Positions 52,064-61,778 of a DNA stretch of 64,000 nucleotides are shown in pieces. Made by a program: the position numbers and the translations under genes. The stretch comes from Winogradskyella ursingii. Its GTDB lineage: Bacteria; Bacteroidota; Bacteroidia; Flavobacteriales; Flavobacteriaceae. The notes under the pieces are model-generated. The model searched no databases, was not told the DNA's origin, and worked only from the letters and a program-made list of their open reading frames with translations. Positions within the stretch are counted from its first letter, which is position 1, and the number at the start of each line of letters is the position of its first letter. The DNA lies in assembly GCF_013403975.1 (NCBI RefSeq), contig NZ_JABFDH010000003.1, forward strand, positions 62,001 to 126,000, in the 5' to 3' direction.

Positions 52064-55036
52064 TTAATCCATTGAATCACAATGCAACAATACCTTCTCC
52101 TTCTTCTTTACAGGCTGGGTTTTTAAACCTTTGTTCTTTTCCTGTAGCATTAGATTAACCAGTTCACTTTTCTCTTTTTGAATAGATTCACGCATTTGCT
52201 TATCGCGGGCCAAATCAAAATAAGTAACCCCTTCTATAATGGTCTTTTCTGCTTTGGCGTAAACCGAAAGCGGATGGTCATTCCAAAGAACGACGTCCGC
52301 GTCTTTCCCAACTTTTAAACTACCGACTCTATCATCTAAATGTAAAAGTTTTGCTGGGTTTAATGTTACGAATTTCCATGCGTCCTCTTCACTGATATTT
52401 CCATATTTTACGGATTTAGCAGCCTCTTGATTCAAGCGTCGTGACATTTCGGCATCATCACTATTAATAGCTACAGTGACACCTGCATTGTGCATAATAG
52501 CTGCATTGTATGGTATGGCGTCATTAACCTCATACTTATAAGCCCACCAATCGCTGAAGGTTGATCCTCCAACTCCGTGCTCTGCCATTTTATCGGCTAC
52601 TTTATAACCTTCTAGAATGTGTGTAAACGTATTGATATTAAAGTCGAATTGTTCAGCGACTTTCATCAACATATTAATTTCGCTTTGTACATAAGAGTGA
52701 CAAGAAATAAAGCGCTCTTTGTTCAAAATTTCTGCGAGAACTTCCATCTCAATGTCTTTTCTATATGGCTTCCCGCTTTTCTTTGCTTCGTCATAAGCCT
52801 TAGCTCTACTGAAATAATCTACAAAGACCTGCTCAACACCCATACGTGATTGTGGGAAACGTGCATTAAATTGGCTTCGGGACTGTTTTACATTTTCACC
52901 TAAGGCAAATTTTATAAACTTAGGTGAGTTGTCGTAAACTAAATTTTCAGCTGATTCTCCCCATTTGAGTTTAATGATCGCAGAGCGTCCACCGATTGGA
53001 TTGGCAGAACCGTGTAAAATTTGAATAGAAGTTACTCCACCTGCTAAATTACGGTAGATATCAATATCGTCTGCATCTACAACGTCTTCAATAGTAACTT
53101 CGGCAGATGAGTTTTGTCCACCTTCATTAATTGAAGCTGCCGCAATGTGTGAATGCTCATCAATAACACCCGATGTTAAGTGTTTGCCAGTAGCATCGAT
53201 TACTTTAGCGCTTCCGTCAGAAAGGTTTTTACCGATTTTAGATATCTTACCATTTTTGATTAAAACATCTGTGTTTTCTAGAATGCCTTCTGCTTCATTG
53301 GTCCAAACGGTAGCATTTTTAAACAATAAGGTTTCAGCTTTTGGCTTTTCTTCAAAACCGTAAGCCAAATTAGGGTAAGTAACTGGCATCATAGTTACCT
53401 CACCGTCTTTATCATCTTCATCTTTTTTCATTTTGTCATCATTATCGTCAACGTCATCTTTTTTAGTTTTGTTGGCGTAAAATGATACGTCATTACCATT
53501 TGGTAATGTGGCTTTACCATTAAGACTGTTACCATCTTTTGTGGTTGCAATAATTCTTATGAATTCGTTTTTGGTGCTATCAGCAGTTTTAAAGGTTAAA
53601 TTCATCCAATCATCCACATAAGATATTTTGTTGCCGAGACTCTTGTCTCCAGTTTCAAGTTTTGCTTTAGGTTTGCTAGCGCTTCCAGAAATGGCGAGGT
53701 CATATGAATTACCAGCTAGGTTAAAGGTATAATCACCATCAATATCTTTCACATTCATGTTTTCTATAATGTGCTGTGTGCCTTGCACCCAGTTTTCGAA
53801 CAATGTGGTTTTCTTATCAAAGATATCACCAGAAGTAATCAAAAAATTAGCATAGCTACCAGCTTTCAGAGTTCCGATTACATCAGATTTTCCTAATAAT
53901 TTTGCAGGAACCGTAGTGAGAGCCTCTAGGGCTTTTTGTTTAGAAAGTCCACTTTCAATGGCTTTCATTAAGTTAGAACTAAAAGACTTTTTAGATTTTA
54001 AACCGTGTGTAGTTAATGCGAATGTAATTCCGTTTTCAGCTAATAATCTTGGATTGTGTGGTTCTTGATTCCAGGCACGCATATCGCTTAGAGCTAGAGT
54101 AGAAGCTAAGTAAGGATTGTCTACATCATAAGCCATTTGAAAATCTATAGGTAAAATTACTGGTGCATTGGTTGCTTTCACTTCTTCAATGCGCTCATAC
54201 TCATCGCCTCCACCTAAAATCACATATTGAATATTAAATTCATCACCAACCTTATCAGCACGTAATAAATTGGCTCTACTACCTCCTTCAAAAATTTGGT
54301 GTAAATTTTTATTTTTATTTAAAGCTTCGAGTGACAAATCTTTGGTTTTTACATTGCCGTCTGCATACCAATTGGCATCGTGATACATTTGTCTAAGCAA
54401 TGCCATACTACCCATAATAGAAGAAGGATAGGCTTGTCTATAAGCGACACTCTTGTCAAAAGAAAGATATTGAGCAGATCTGCCATCAACCACTCTAACC
54501 GCATTATCGGCATTATTGTTAAGTGCTATTAACGCTCCAGTACCACGCACAATACCATCTGGCATATGTGTATTTACCATGCCAAAACCTAATTTTTGCA
54601 TTTCGGTAGCCGATTTGGAATCATAATTAAAAGATGTCATTGCATCTTGTTCTGGCATCACATGGTCGTTCCAATAAAAACCAGTTCTACTTGCCTCATA
54701 TTGTGGACCATTGCCGCGAGCACGTTCTGGTTTTTTAATGCCGAAATCGGTAAACATATCTATAAAAGATGGATAGATAGATTTTCCAGTCAGGTCAATA
54801 GTGGTTGTGTTTTTAGGAATGGAAACCGATTTGCCAACACTCACAACTTTACCATCCTTTACCACCATGGTAGCATTTTCTATCACTTCAGTAGGTGATA
54901 CATGAATAGTGGCATTGGTAAAAGCCGTGTAATTAGAATTATTTGCTATAACTCCTGTGTTACTAGGGAAATAGTCCTGGCCAAATAAAGAAAAACTGCA
55001 CATGAATACGAACAGTCGTAAATAGAATTTTATCAT
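52064..55036 (-). CDS. Two-domain amidohydrolase, exported; C-terminal domain with intact metal site
   Basis: 990 aa. Signal peptide about 1-19. Two amidohydrolase-like halves: the first (about 35-425) has IYPSFIDMFTDFG (88-100) where HxH should be, so it is degenerate. The second (about 565-945) has IDEHSH (625-630), His780 (SCHSY), His806 (THILEG) and Asp860 (NSDD), the complete metal set. They are joined by an acidic linker (525-545, rich in Asp/Lys). It likely hydrolyses peptides or cyclic amides in the periplasm, as imidazolonepropionase-like relatives do. The 435-aa metal-less amidohydrolase gene follows 49 bases on. Confidence 0.9.
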   Translation of the reverse strand: MIKFYLRLFVFMCSFSLFGQDYFPSNTGVIANNSNYTAFTNATIHVSPTEVIENATMVVKDGKVVSVGKSVSIPKNTTTIDLTGKSIYPSFIDMFTDFGIKKPERARGNGPQYEASRTGFYWNDHVMPEQDAMTSFNYDSKSATEMQKLGFGMVNTHMPDGIVRGTGALIALNNNADNAVRVVDGRSAQYLSFDKSVAYRQAYPSSIMGSMALLRQMYHDANWYADGNVKTKDLSLEALNKNKNLHQIFEGGSRANLLRADKVGDEFNIQYVILGGGDEYERIEEVKATNAPVILPIDFQMAYDVDNPYLASTLALSDMRAWNQEPHNPRLLAENGITFALTTHGLKSKKSFSSNLMKAIESGLSKQKALEALTTVPAKLLGKSDVIGTLKAGSYANFLITSGDIFDKKTTLFENWVQGTQHIIENMNVKDIDGDYTFNLAGNSYDLAISGSASKPKAKLETGDKSLGNKISYVDDWMNLTFKTADSTKNEFIRIIATTKDGNSLNGKATLPNGNDVSFYANKTKKDDVDDNDDKMKKDEDDKDGEVTMMPVTYPNLAYGFEEKPKAETLLFKNATVWTNEAEGILENTDVLIKNGKISKIGKNLSDGSAKVIDATGKHLTSGVIDEHSHIAAASINEGGQNSSAEVTIEDVVDADDIDIYRNLAGGVTSIQILHGSANPIGGRSAIIKLKWGESAENLVYDNSPKFIKFALGENVKQSRSQFNARFPQSRMGVEQVFVDYFSRAKAYDEAKKSGKPYRKDIEMEVLAEILNKERFISCHSYVQSEINMLMKVAEQFDFNINTFTHILEGYKVADKMAEHGVGGSTFSDWWAYKYEVNDAIPYNAAIMHNAGVTVAINSDDAEMSRRLNQEAAKSVKYGNISEEDAWKFVTLNPAKLLHLDDRVGSLKVGKDADVVLWNDHPLSVYAKAEKTIIEGVTYFDLARDKQMRESIQKEKSELVNLMLQEKNKGLKTQPVKKKEKVLLHCDSMD

Positions 55037-55169
55037 AAAAAAGATTAATTAAATTAGAATTCTAAATATAAGGATTATAGCTAAAAGCAATAATGAAATG
55101 CGATTTTTTAACTTTTACAAAGGCAAAATAGTAATTAATTGTCCTGCCTTTACTTACAGAAGTAAGGAT

Positions 55170-56240
55170 TTATAAGGTTTTGTTTTCATAATAATTCACT
55201 AAAAGTGCTACTACATAACTGTAACTTTCCATACCACCAGACTGGTTATTGGCCTTTAAAAAACTATCAAAGGTTTTTGCAAAATAAGGTTCTACAGGAT
55301 TTGCATAATCCAGCCAAAAATTCTGTACTTCTTGGTAGTTTTTTATAATGCCGAAGTTCACCTTTGTAATAATCCTATCGTAAATTTCAGTGTCACGTTT
55401 AAATATTTCGGCCAGACAATACCGAAGCGCAAATGTATAACCTGAATATTTAAAATATATATCGTCATTGTGTATCGCAGCAAGAGAACCTATAAAATTT
55501 GCTTCGTTTTCTGCCGCGTAACCCAATTGATGCGCAGCTTCGTGGCATGATGTTGTTGGAAATTTATATGTTGGCAATATACTCGCAACTTGTCCTTCGT
55601 TAGTAAATGGATTTAAATAGCCCGAAAACCCCATATAGATTAAAGGTGTGCTGAAAATTGATTTCTTTATACTCTTTGGATGATATTTCAAATGTGGATA
55701 AGTTGTTGTTAGTTTTTGGTAGCCGTCCTTGATTCTATTTTGGATTTCTGTCTTACTATAAGGAAGAACGATACGCAAGGAATCTTCGCCACCATTGAGT
55801 TGGTCGTGAACCGCATTAGATTTAGCAATTAGCTTATCGGTGAATTTAACCAATGCCTCAGTTGTATAATCTGCTTCGAGATTTAATGATTTATGAAGCG
55901 GCAATCTGTAATAATTATAAGCCCAGAGCAGATGGAATGCAAAATATAAAATAGACAACGTAGCACCAACATCCAATAGCCAACTTATTGTATCCTTATA
56001 AATACGTTTACGATTTACAAAAAGCCATCTAATAATATAAATGGCGGCTAAAGTGTACAATACATCACCTACAGAAAAAGGAATCCAACCAAAAGCATAG
56101 CGCATCATTTTTGAAAGAAACACGTAAATTCCGTTACTGTAAAATTGCTCGACAAATTCAGGAAATTTCTTTAAAATTGAAATCAAAATCAATTGAATTC
56201 CAAGAAAAATAACTAAGATTAATCTTACGTGTTTGCACAT
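55170..56240 (-). CDS. DUF3810 membrane protein with HExxH-like site
   Basis: 356 aa. Three N-terminal membrane helices (about 7-24, 55-72, 88-107), then a soluble domain of about 240 residues. The segment SCHEAAHQLGYAAENEANF (232-250) has HEAAH (233-237) with Glu246 nearby, the layout of a zincin metallopeptidase. DUF3810 is a Bacteroidota family of unknown function; the peptidase role is inferred from this motif. Minus strand, with its own -7 element (TATTTTTG) just before the start. Confidence 0.88.
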   Translation of the reverse strand: MCKHVRLILVIFLGIQLILISILKKFPEFVEQFYSNGIYVFLSKMMRYAFGWIPFSVGDVLYTLAAIYIIRWLFVNRKRIYKDTISWLLDVGATLSILYFAFHLLWAYNYYRLPLHKSLNLEADYTTEALVKFTDKLIAKSNAVHDQLNGGEDSLRIVLPYSKTEIQNRIKDGYQKLTTTYPHLKYHPKSIKKSIFSTPLIYMGFSGYLNPFTNEGQVASILPTYKFPTTSCHEAAHQLGYAAENEANFIGSLAAIHNDDIYFKYSGYTFALRYCLAEIFKRDTEIYDRIITKVNFGIIKNYQEVQNFWLDYANPVEPYFAKTFDSFLKANNQSGGMESYSYVVALLVNYYENKTL

Positions 56241-56244
56241 GTTT

Positions 56245-56252
56245 CAAAAATA
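56245..56252 (-). promoter_or_regulatory. -7 promoter element of the DUF3810 gene
   Basis: Minus-strand TATTTTTG matches TAnnTTTG, only four bases before the ATG. The leader would be nearly absent. Confidence 0.4.
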
Positions 56253-56347
56253 AGTAAAAACTTGTAACACTTTACACATAGTACAATTTTGTGTTTAAAT
56301 ATGAGAGTAAACAGTTCTAATATACTAGAAAGGAGAATGTCTTTTTG

Positions 56348-56355
56348 TACCTTTG
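56348..56355 (+). promoter_or_regulatory. -7 promoter element of pepD
   Basis: TACCTTTG matches TAnnTTTG in the typical GTACCTTTGTG context, 23 bases before the ATG at 56379. Confidence 0.6.
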
Positions 56356-56378
56356 TGAGTACTAAAAATTAAAGAAAT

Positions 56379-57839
56379 ATGAGTTCAGAAATTAGAGCAT
56401 TAGAGCCAAAAGCATTATGGAATAAATTCGCAGATTTAAATGCGGTACCACGTCCTTCGAAAAAAGAAGAACGTGTGATTAAATTCATGAAGGATTTTGG
56501 AAAAAAACTCAATTTAGAGACTATAGAAGATGAAGTAGGTAACGTCATCATTCGCAAACCAGCTACAAAAGGCATGGAAGATCGGAAGCCAATCGTGATG
56601 CAATCACATTTAGATATGGTGCACCAAAAAAATAACGATACGGATTTCAATTTTGAGACCCAAGGCATAGAAATGAAGATCGAAGGTGATTGGGTAAAAG
56701 CAAAGGGTACAACTCTTGGTGCGGATAATGGGCTAGGTGTTGCAACAATTATGGCTATTTTAGAAAGTAATGATATTGCACATCCAGATTTAGAAGCGCT
56801 ATTTACCATTGATGAAGAAACTGGAATGACAGGCGCGAAAGGTCTTAAAGGTGGATTATTAAATGGTGATATTTTATTGAATCTCGATACCGAAGAAGAT
56901 GACGAAATTGGAGTAGGGTGTGCTGGAGGAATTGATGTTACTGCAATGCGTGAGTATAATGCGGAAGATACACCTGAGTTTAAAATCGGCTATTCTGTTA
57001 TTGTAAAAGGATTGCAAGGTGGACATTCCGGAATGCAAATTCACGAGGGGCTAGGTAATGCCAATAAAATAATGAACCGTTTATTATTTGATGGTTTTGA
57101 GAAATACGGACTTCGAATTTCTGAAATTGATGGAGGTAGTCTCCGTAATGCTATTCCTCGAGAAAGTAAAGCTATCGTTGCTATTGATTCTGCGAATGAA
57201 TCTTTGTTCGAATCAGAAATTGAAGAAATTGCAAACACCGTTAAATCTGAATATAAAACTATGGAACCTGATCTGAAAATCGAGGTTTCAAAAATAGATA
57301 CACCTAAAAAAATAATGGATTTAGGTGTTCAAGAAGGACTAACACGAGCGTTATACGCGGCAGTAAATGGCGTATATCGTATGAGTGCAGATTTTCCTGA
57401 GTTAGTTGAAACTTCTAATAATGTTGCGAGAGTTATCGTCAAAGACGGCAACATAAAAATAGGTTGCTTAACTCGGAGCTCAGTAGAAAGTTCTAAATGG
57501 GATCTAGCAAATACATTAAGAGCTACTTTTGAATTAACAGGTTGTGAAGTGGAATTTTCTGGTGACTATCCAGGTTGGGCACCAAATATGGATTCTGACA
57601 TTTTAAAAGTGATGGTGCCTATATACGAAAGGCTTAATAACGAAAAACCTCATGTAGCAGCATGCCACGCAGGCTTGGAATGTGGTATTTTAGGACAGAA
57701 TTATCCAGATATGGATATGATTAGCTTTGGGCCTAATATTAAAGGTGCACATTCGCCTGACGAACGTGCCCAAATTTCTTCTACCCAAAAATATTGGGAA
57801 TTTGTTCTGGAAATCTTAAAGAACATTCCAAAGAAATAA
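56379..57839 (+). CDS. pepD: Aminoacyl-histidine dipeptidase (M20C)
   Basis: 486 aa, full length. Cytosolic dipeptidase that cleaves X-His dipeptides. The metal ligands are His77 and Asp79 (QSHLDMVHQ), Asp116 (LGADNGLG), Glu146/147 (TIDEETGM) and Asp170 (NLDTEEDD). The last His is in KGAHSPDER. The lid/dimerisation domain covers about 185-385. Monocistronic: a promoter lies upstream and a strong terminator follows the stop. Divergent from the DUF3810 gene. Confidence 0.95.
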   Translation: MSSEIRALEPKALWNKFADLNAVPRPSKKEERVIKFMKDFGKKLNLETIEDEVGNVIIRKPATKGMEDRKPIVMQSHLDMVHQKNNDTDFNFETQGIEMKIEGDWVKAKGTTLGADNGLGVATIMAILESNDIAHPDLEALFTIDEETGMTGAKGLKGGLLNGDILLNLDTEEDDEIGVGCAGGIDVTAMREYNAEDTPEFKIGYSVIVKGLQGGHSGMQIHEGLGNANKIMNRLLFDGFEKYGLRISEIDGGSLRNAIPRESKAIVAIDSANESLFESEIEEIANTVKSEYKTMEPDLKIEVSKIDTPKKIMDLGVQEGLTRALYAAVNGVYRMSADFPELVETSNNVARVIVKDGNIKIGCLTRSSVESSKWDLANTLRATFELTGCEVEFSGDYPGWAPNMDSDILKVMVPIYERLNNEKPHVAACHAGLECGILGQNYPDMDMISFGPNIKGAHSPDERAQISSTQKYWEFVLEILKNIPKK

Positions 57840-57870
57840 TTAGAAATACTTATTATAGAAGGATCTAAAT

Positions 57871-57909
57871 AAAAAAGACCTGTCGAGAATAAACTTGACA
57901 GGTCTTTTT
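57871..57909. terminator. Bidirectional terminator between pepD and the PPIase gene
   Basis: Stem AAAGACCTGTC / GACAGGTCTTT with a 12-base loop, flanked by A- and T-runs. It lies between the convergent stops at 57839 and 57924. Confidence 0.88.
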
Positions 57910-57923
57910 CCATAATTTAATTT

Positions 57924-59090
57924 CTATTTTGCTTCAGCAATACCAGCCAATTCAATGTCGAAAATTAAATTGGTTCTTGGAGGAATAACCGGTGGATTAC
58001 CTGTATCTCCATATCCTAAATAATAAGGTATAAATACTCTTGCTCTGTCTCCAACTTTCATATTAAGCATGGCTTCCCTAAAACCAGCAACTAAAGTTGC
58101 AGTTTCATTATATGGCATAGTAAAAGGTTGGTAATTACCAGCTTGTTCCTGTCTTTCGTCATATTTACCATTTTTCTCTGCGACTTCTTTCCATGTGGTC
58201 CAGAATAAGGTGCCATCTTCAAAGTAACCTGCGCAATCAATTTTTACACGTTGAGAAGCATTTGGTTGAGGGCCATCACCTTCCTTAGTAAAAATCATTG
58301 CCATACCTGTTGGAGATTCAATCCTTCGACCTTCCATTTCTTCATTCTTTTTCAAGAATTCGTCCTGAGCCTCTTGAGCTAACGCTTCAGCTTTTTTTCG
58401 CTCTTCTTCTTTACGTTGTTGTTGGCGCTCTTCAATTTTTGGCATTTCCTCTTCAAACACTTTTGGTGCTTTGAAAGCTTTGGCTTCGCTTCCTTTTCTA
58501 ATAATATTTACTTTTTCAATTACCACATCATCAATAGGTTTGTGGTTTCTTGCCTGTGGATTAACGACTGGTACATTAGAGATGGAATCATGAACTTCCA
58601 TGCCTTCCACTACTTGACCAAAAACAGCATGCCTGTTATCTAAACCTGGCCATTCTTTTTCCATAATAAAAAATTGGCTTCCGTTGGATGCAGGACCTGA
58701 ATTTGCCATTGACAAAACACCAGGTTTGTCGTGTTTTAGATCTGGGTGAAATTCGTCTGCAAATCTATAGCCAGGATCACCACTACCAGTTGCAGTTGGA
58801 TCACCACCTTGAATCATAAAATTATCTATAACTCTATGAAATGTAGTACCGTCATAATAGCGCTTGTTCTTATACTCTTCTTTTACCAAGGGATGCTCGC
58901 CTTCTGCTAATGCCACAAAATTTGCCACTGTTACAGGAACCTTGTCATAATACAGTTCTGCAACCATGTTACCTTTGTTTGTTACAAATTCGGCATAAAG
59001 CCCGTCTTCTAATTCTGGATAGCGTTCTTGGCACGAAATATTTACCAATACCATAAGCACAATGAGTGCTGTTATTCCTTTTTTAATCAT
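57924..59090 (-). CDS. Lipoprotein with cyclophilin and FKBP domains (double PPIase)
   Basis: 388 aa. Lipobox NISC (Cys20). The cyclophilin domain spans about 30-195 (TFHRVIDNFMIQGGDP, SMANSGPASNGSQFFI, NRHAVFGQVVEG). A charged coiled-coil linker (about 205-260) follows. The FKBP domain spans about 275-385 (PYNETATLVAGFREAML, FIPYYLGYGDTG). Two prolyl-isomerase folds on one lipid-anchored chain suggest an envelope folding factor. It overlaps the gldI stop by 8 bases, so it is translated with the gliding gene. Confidence 0.93.
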   Translation of the reverse strand: MIKKGITALIVLMVLVNISCQERYPELEDGLYAEFVTNKGNMVAELYYDKVPVTVANFVALAEGEHPLVKEEYKNKRYYDGTTFHRVIDNFMIQGGDPTATGSGDPGYRFADEFHPDLKHDKPGVLSMANSGPASNGSQFFIMEKEWPGLDNRHAVFGQVVEGMEVHDSISNVPVVNPQARNHKPIDDVVIEKVNIIRKGSEAKAFKAPKVFEEEMPKIEERQQQRKEEERKKAEALAQEAQDEFLKKNEEMEGRRIESPTGMAMIFTKEGDGPQPNASQRVKIDCAGYFEDGTLFWTTWKEVAEKNGKYDERQEQAGNYQPFTMPYNETATLVAGFREAMLNMKVGDRARVFIPYYLGYGDTGNPPVIPPRTNLIFDIELAGIAEAK

Positions 59091-59664
59091 TGTTTTGGGT
59101 TATAGTTTTTAATTTTACTTCACAAATAAGTGGGACGTTAATCCCTATTTTATGGTCATCTCCATAATAACCAAATGCTTTATTAGATGGGAAGATAAAT
59201 GTCACTTCCTCATTGGGTTTCATTAATTTTAAGCCTTCACGTAAACCAGTAAATAATTCCTCTTTATCCATTACATAAGTTCTGCTTTCTTCAGGATATA
59301 TCTGCTGACCATCTAGGGTTGATACATTAAAATCAAATTCAACCACATCACCAAACTCAGGTTGTATCGTATCGTTTTCAACTTTATTATTATAGTAATA
59401 CCAAAAACCACTTTCTGACGCAATATATTCTTTGTCTGGATTGCTCGTAATAATGTCCTTGATTTGCTTTTGCTCCTTTTCGTTCAATTTTTTATTCCGT
59501 TTTACGGATTCTTGAAGAAATGAACCAGTTTGCACGGATTCTGGCATACGCGCTTCAGGCGACTTGCAGCTCAAAATAATTAGAGATATAAAAATGAGTG
59601 TTACAATATATTTACTCACGCTACTTCTATTTGATATAAAGAGTTTGTGAATTTTCGATTTCAT
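59083..59664 (-). CDS. gldI: Gliding motility-associated FKBP-type PPIase lipoprotein
   Basis: 193 aa. Lipobox ILSC (Cys33). KSPEARMPESVQTGSFLQES after it is characteristic of GldI of Flavobacteriia, followed by a helical part and an FKBP domain (about 90-188, with QPEFGDVVEFDFNVST and FIFPSNKAFGYYGDD). GldI is needed for gliding and surface protein secretion in Flavobacterium; it may aid folding of gliding machine parts. The N-terminal stretch before the signal is longer than usual (16 extra residues). It overlaps nrnA by 4 bases (ATGA) and the next gene by 8. Confidence 0.92.
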   Translation of the reverse strand: MKSKIHKLFISNRSSVSKYIVTLIFISLIILSCKSPEARMPESVQTGSFLQESVKRNKKLNEKEQKQIKDIITSNPDKEYIASESGFWYYYNNKVENDTIQPEFGDVVEFDFNVSTLDGQQIYPEESRTYVMDKEELFTGLREGLKLMKPNEEVTFIFPSNKAFGYYGDDHKIGINVPLICEVKLKTITQNND

Positions 59665-60683
59665 TTTTGGGACAATTCTGATTTATACTGTGGTAATATA
59701 CTAATAAAATTCTCAACTGTAGCTTGTAAATCCAGGTCACTTTTTCCACCTGCCGCATTGGTATGGCCTCCACCACCAAAATGGTTTCGGGAAAATTCGT
59801 TGACCGAGAAATCACCTTTACTTCGTAATGAGATTTTTACAATATTTTCTTGTTTGTTTTCAATAAAAATAGCAGCAAATATGATGCCTTTTACGGATAA
59901 TGCATAATTAACAAATCCTTCGGTATCTCCTTTTTTAAAATTAAATTCATCAAGCTCGGCTTGAGACAGGGTAATGTAGGCCGTTCTCAATTCTGGGACC
60001 ACCTTAAGATTTTGCAGCGCTCTTCCTAAAAGTTGTAAACGGTTGTAGCTATTGGTATCATATATACTATTGTGTATTTCTGAATTTTCGGCACCTTTAT
60101 CTATTAGATGCCCAATAACCGCATGTGTTTTACTTGTAGTAGCTGGAAATCTAAATGACCCAGTATCAGTCATAATTCCAACATAAAGACAGGTCGCAAT
60201 TGTAGAGTTGATTTTTTCTGCGTCGCCCAACATATCTATAAAATTATAAACCATTTCGCAAGTGGAAGACATAGTGACGTCAGAATACATGTATTTAGCG
60301 TAATCGTCTGGCTGTTGGTGATGATCTATCATTAACTTTATCGCGTCCGATTTTTCTAAAACTTCTGATAAATCGTTACCAGCTCTGTGCAGTGCATTAA
60401 AATCGAGTGTAAATATAAGGTCTGCATTCTCAATAAGCGTTTTGCTTTCTTCTGATTGACCTTCAAATTTTACGACAGAATCATCACCTGGTAACCATTT
60501 AAGAAAATCAGGGTAATCGTTCGGTGCAATAACCACTGCATTGTGATTGTAAAGTTTTAGGTAATGATATAAACCTAAGGTAGAGCCCATAGCATCTCCA
60601 TCAGGATTTTTATGCGGAACAATAACAATGTTTCTTGGTGTATCTAATAATGCTTTTATAGCTGGTATTTGTGCTTTTATCAT
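59661..60683 (-). CDS. nrnA: DHH-family phosphoesterase (oligoribonuclease/pAp phosphatase type)
   Basis: 340 aa. DHH domain (about 15-180) with NPDGDAMGSTLGL, FTLDFNALHR, the DHH triad in LMIDHHQQPD, and DTGSFRFPATT; DHHA1 domain (about 230-335) ending GGGGHTNAAGGKSD. NrnA-type enzymes break down nano-RNA and pAp, both cytosolic tasks. First gene of the operon nrnA-gldI-PPIase. No clear -7 element lies before it. The stop overlaps the gldI start by 4 bases. Confidence 0.93.
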   Translation of the reverse strand: MIKAQIPAIKALLDTPRNIVIVPHKNPDGDAMGSTLGLYHYLKLYNHNAVVIAPNDYPDFLKWLPGDDSVVKFEGQSEESKTLIENADLIFTLDFNALHRAGNDLSEVLEKSDAIKLMIDHHQQPDDYAKYMYSDVTMSSTCEMVYNFIDMLGDAEKINSTIATCLYVGIMTDTGSFRFPATTSKTHAVIGHLIDKGAENSEIHNSIYDTNSYNRLQLLGRALQNLKVVPELRTAYITLSQAELDEFNFKKGDTEGFVNYALSVKGIIFAAIFIENKQENIVKISLRSKGDFSVNEFSRNHFGGGGHTNAAGGKSDLDLQATVENFISILPQYKSELSQK

Positions 60684-60913
60684 AGTTGGCGAAGATACAA
60701 TTTTTAAGATTTTGGAATGTGCTTTTAATATGAAATTAAGATTGAGCTTATATTGAAGCTGTTACAGCTACCAAAGAAGAAAACCTCATATAATTATATT
60801 ATATTAATGCTTTTGCAGTATTGACATATAAACTTAAAATTGATGATGTAGAAACTGTTTTTATTCAATATTTATAAATCATTTAAAGGTCTTGATAAAT
60901 TAAAGAAATACAT

Positions 60914-60921
60914 TACTTTTG
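60914..60921 (+). promoter_or_regulatory. -7 promoter element of ndk
   Basis: TACTTTTG, followed by CACC, matches TAnnTTTG with a -33 TTG at 60892-60894 (19-base spacing). It is one of the best Bacteroidota promoters in the window, 22 bases before the ATG. The rest of the 260-base gap upstream (60684-60943) holds only a small AGCTG..CAGCT hairpin and AT-rich sequence. Confidence 0.7.
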
Positions 60922-60943
60922 CACCACATTTAAAAAAAGATAC

Positions 60944-61363
60944 ATGGCAACTAACAGAACATTTACAATGTTAAAGCCAGATGCTGTTGAAAAAGGACAC
61001 ATTGGCGCAATATTAGAAAAAATTACAGCCTCAGGTTTTAGAATCGTGGCTATGAAATTAACGCAAATGACTGCGGCAGATGCTAAAGAATTTTACGCTA
61101 TACACAAGGAACGTCCGTTTTTTGGTGAATTGGTGGAGTATATGACGCGTGGTCCAATCGTAGCTGCAGTTTTGGAAAAAGACAATGCTGTAGAAGATTT
61201 TAGAACATTGATAGGAGCTACCAATCCTGCTGATGCAGCAGAAGGTACTATTCGTAAACTATATGCGGCTTCTATTGGCGAAAACGCTGTTCACGGTAGT
61301 GATAGTGATGAGAATGCAGCAATTGAAAGTGCATTTCATTTTGCTGGTAGAGAGATGTTTTAG
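60944..61363 (+). CDS. ndk: Nucleoside diphosphate kinase
   Basis: 139 aa, normal length. Transfers the gamma phosphate between nucleoside triphosphates and diphosphates through a phosphohistidine, in the cytosol. The active His117 is in NAVHGSDS, and [13 protein letters not shown] opens the fold as in all NDKs. Own promoter and terminator; monocistronic. Unremarkable. Confidence 0.97.
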   Translation: MATNRTFTMLKPDAVEKGHIGAILEKITASGFRIVAMKLTQMTAADAKEFYAIHKERPFFGELVEYMTRGPIVAAVLEKDNAVEDFRTLIGATNPADAAEGTIRKLYAASIGENAVHGSDSDENAAIESAFHFAGREMF

Positions 61364-61384
61364 GTTAAAACATTTTGTAGGAAT

Positions 61385-61417
61385 TAAAAAAGACCATCCA
61401 GAAGGATGGTCTTTTTT
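61385..61417. terminator. Terminator after ndk (bidirectional)
   Basis: Stem AAGACCATCC / GGATGGTCTT with loop AGAA, flanked by A-run and T-run. It also lies 30 bases beyond the stop of the small membrane protein gene on the minus strand. Confidence 0.9.
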
Positions 61418-61446
61418 GTTTGTGTTAAGTTTAATATTGATTCTGC

Positions 61447-61644
61447 TCACAATTTTAATAAGGATATTATCAAGACAGTAATTAGACCACTGATCATTAT
61501 TATAAAATGCCAATAATACATTTTGGCACCCCAAGTTTTACGTAACTTGGCACTAGTTTCTTTTTTGTAAAATGCATTAAAGAGTTTCCAAACTAGAAAG
61601 GTGACAACCAAAAAAAGTAAAATTGCAATTAGCCAAATATTCAT
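61447..61644 (-). CDS. Small two-helix membrane protein
   Basis: 65 aa. Two membrane helices (about 3-20 and 44-62) are joined by a basic loop (KKETSAKLRKTWGAK). Trp and aromatic residues flank the helices as in real membrane proteins. A longer frame on the same strand (61259-61534) overlaps it and the end of ndk and is rejected. No family recognised. The start follows AT-rich sequence without a clear promoter. Confidence 0.6.
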   Translation of the reverse strand: MNIWLIAILLFLVVTFLVWKLFNAFYKKETSAKLRKTWGAKMYYWHFIIMISGLITVLIISLLKL

Positions 61645-61778
61645 TTTCTAAAATTTTTATTAATTCATTAATCAAGTTTTAGGGTTATTGTTTTTTCATA
61701 GAGAAAATCCCTAAGGACTTTTATAAGTAGACGAAAAACAGGCAATTTATTATACACAATTTTATTTTTTGGTTTTTT

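Noticed and set aside
56369..56809. 146-aa minus-strand frame opposite pepD
   Set aside because: Antisense to a conserved catalytic region of pepD.
61259..61534. 91-aa minus-strand frame over the ndk terminator
   Set aside because: It runs through the ndk terminator and antisense to ndk. The 65-aa frame at 61447-61644 has better membrane-protein composition.
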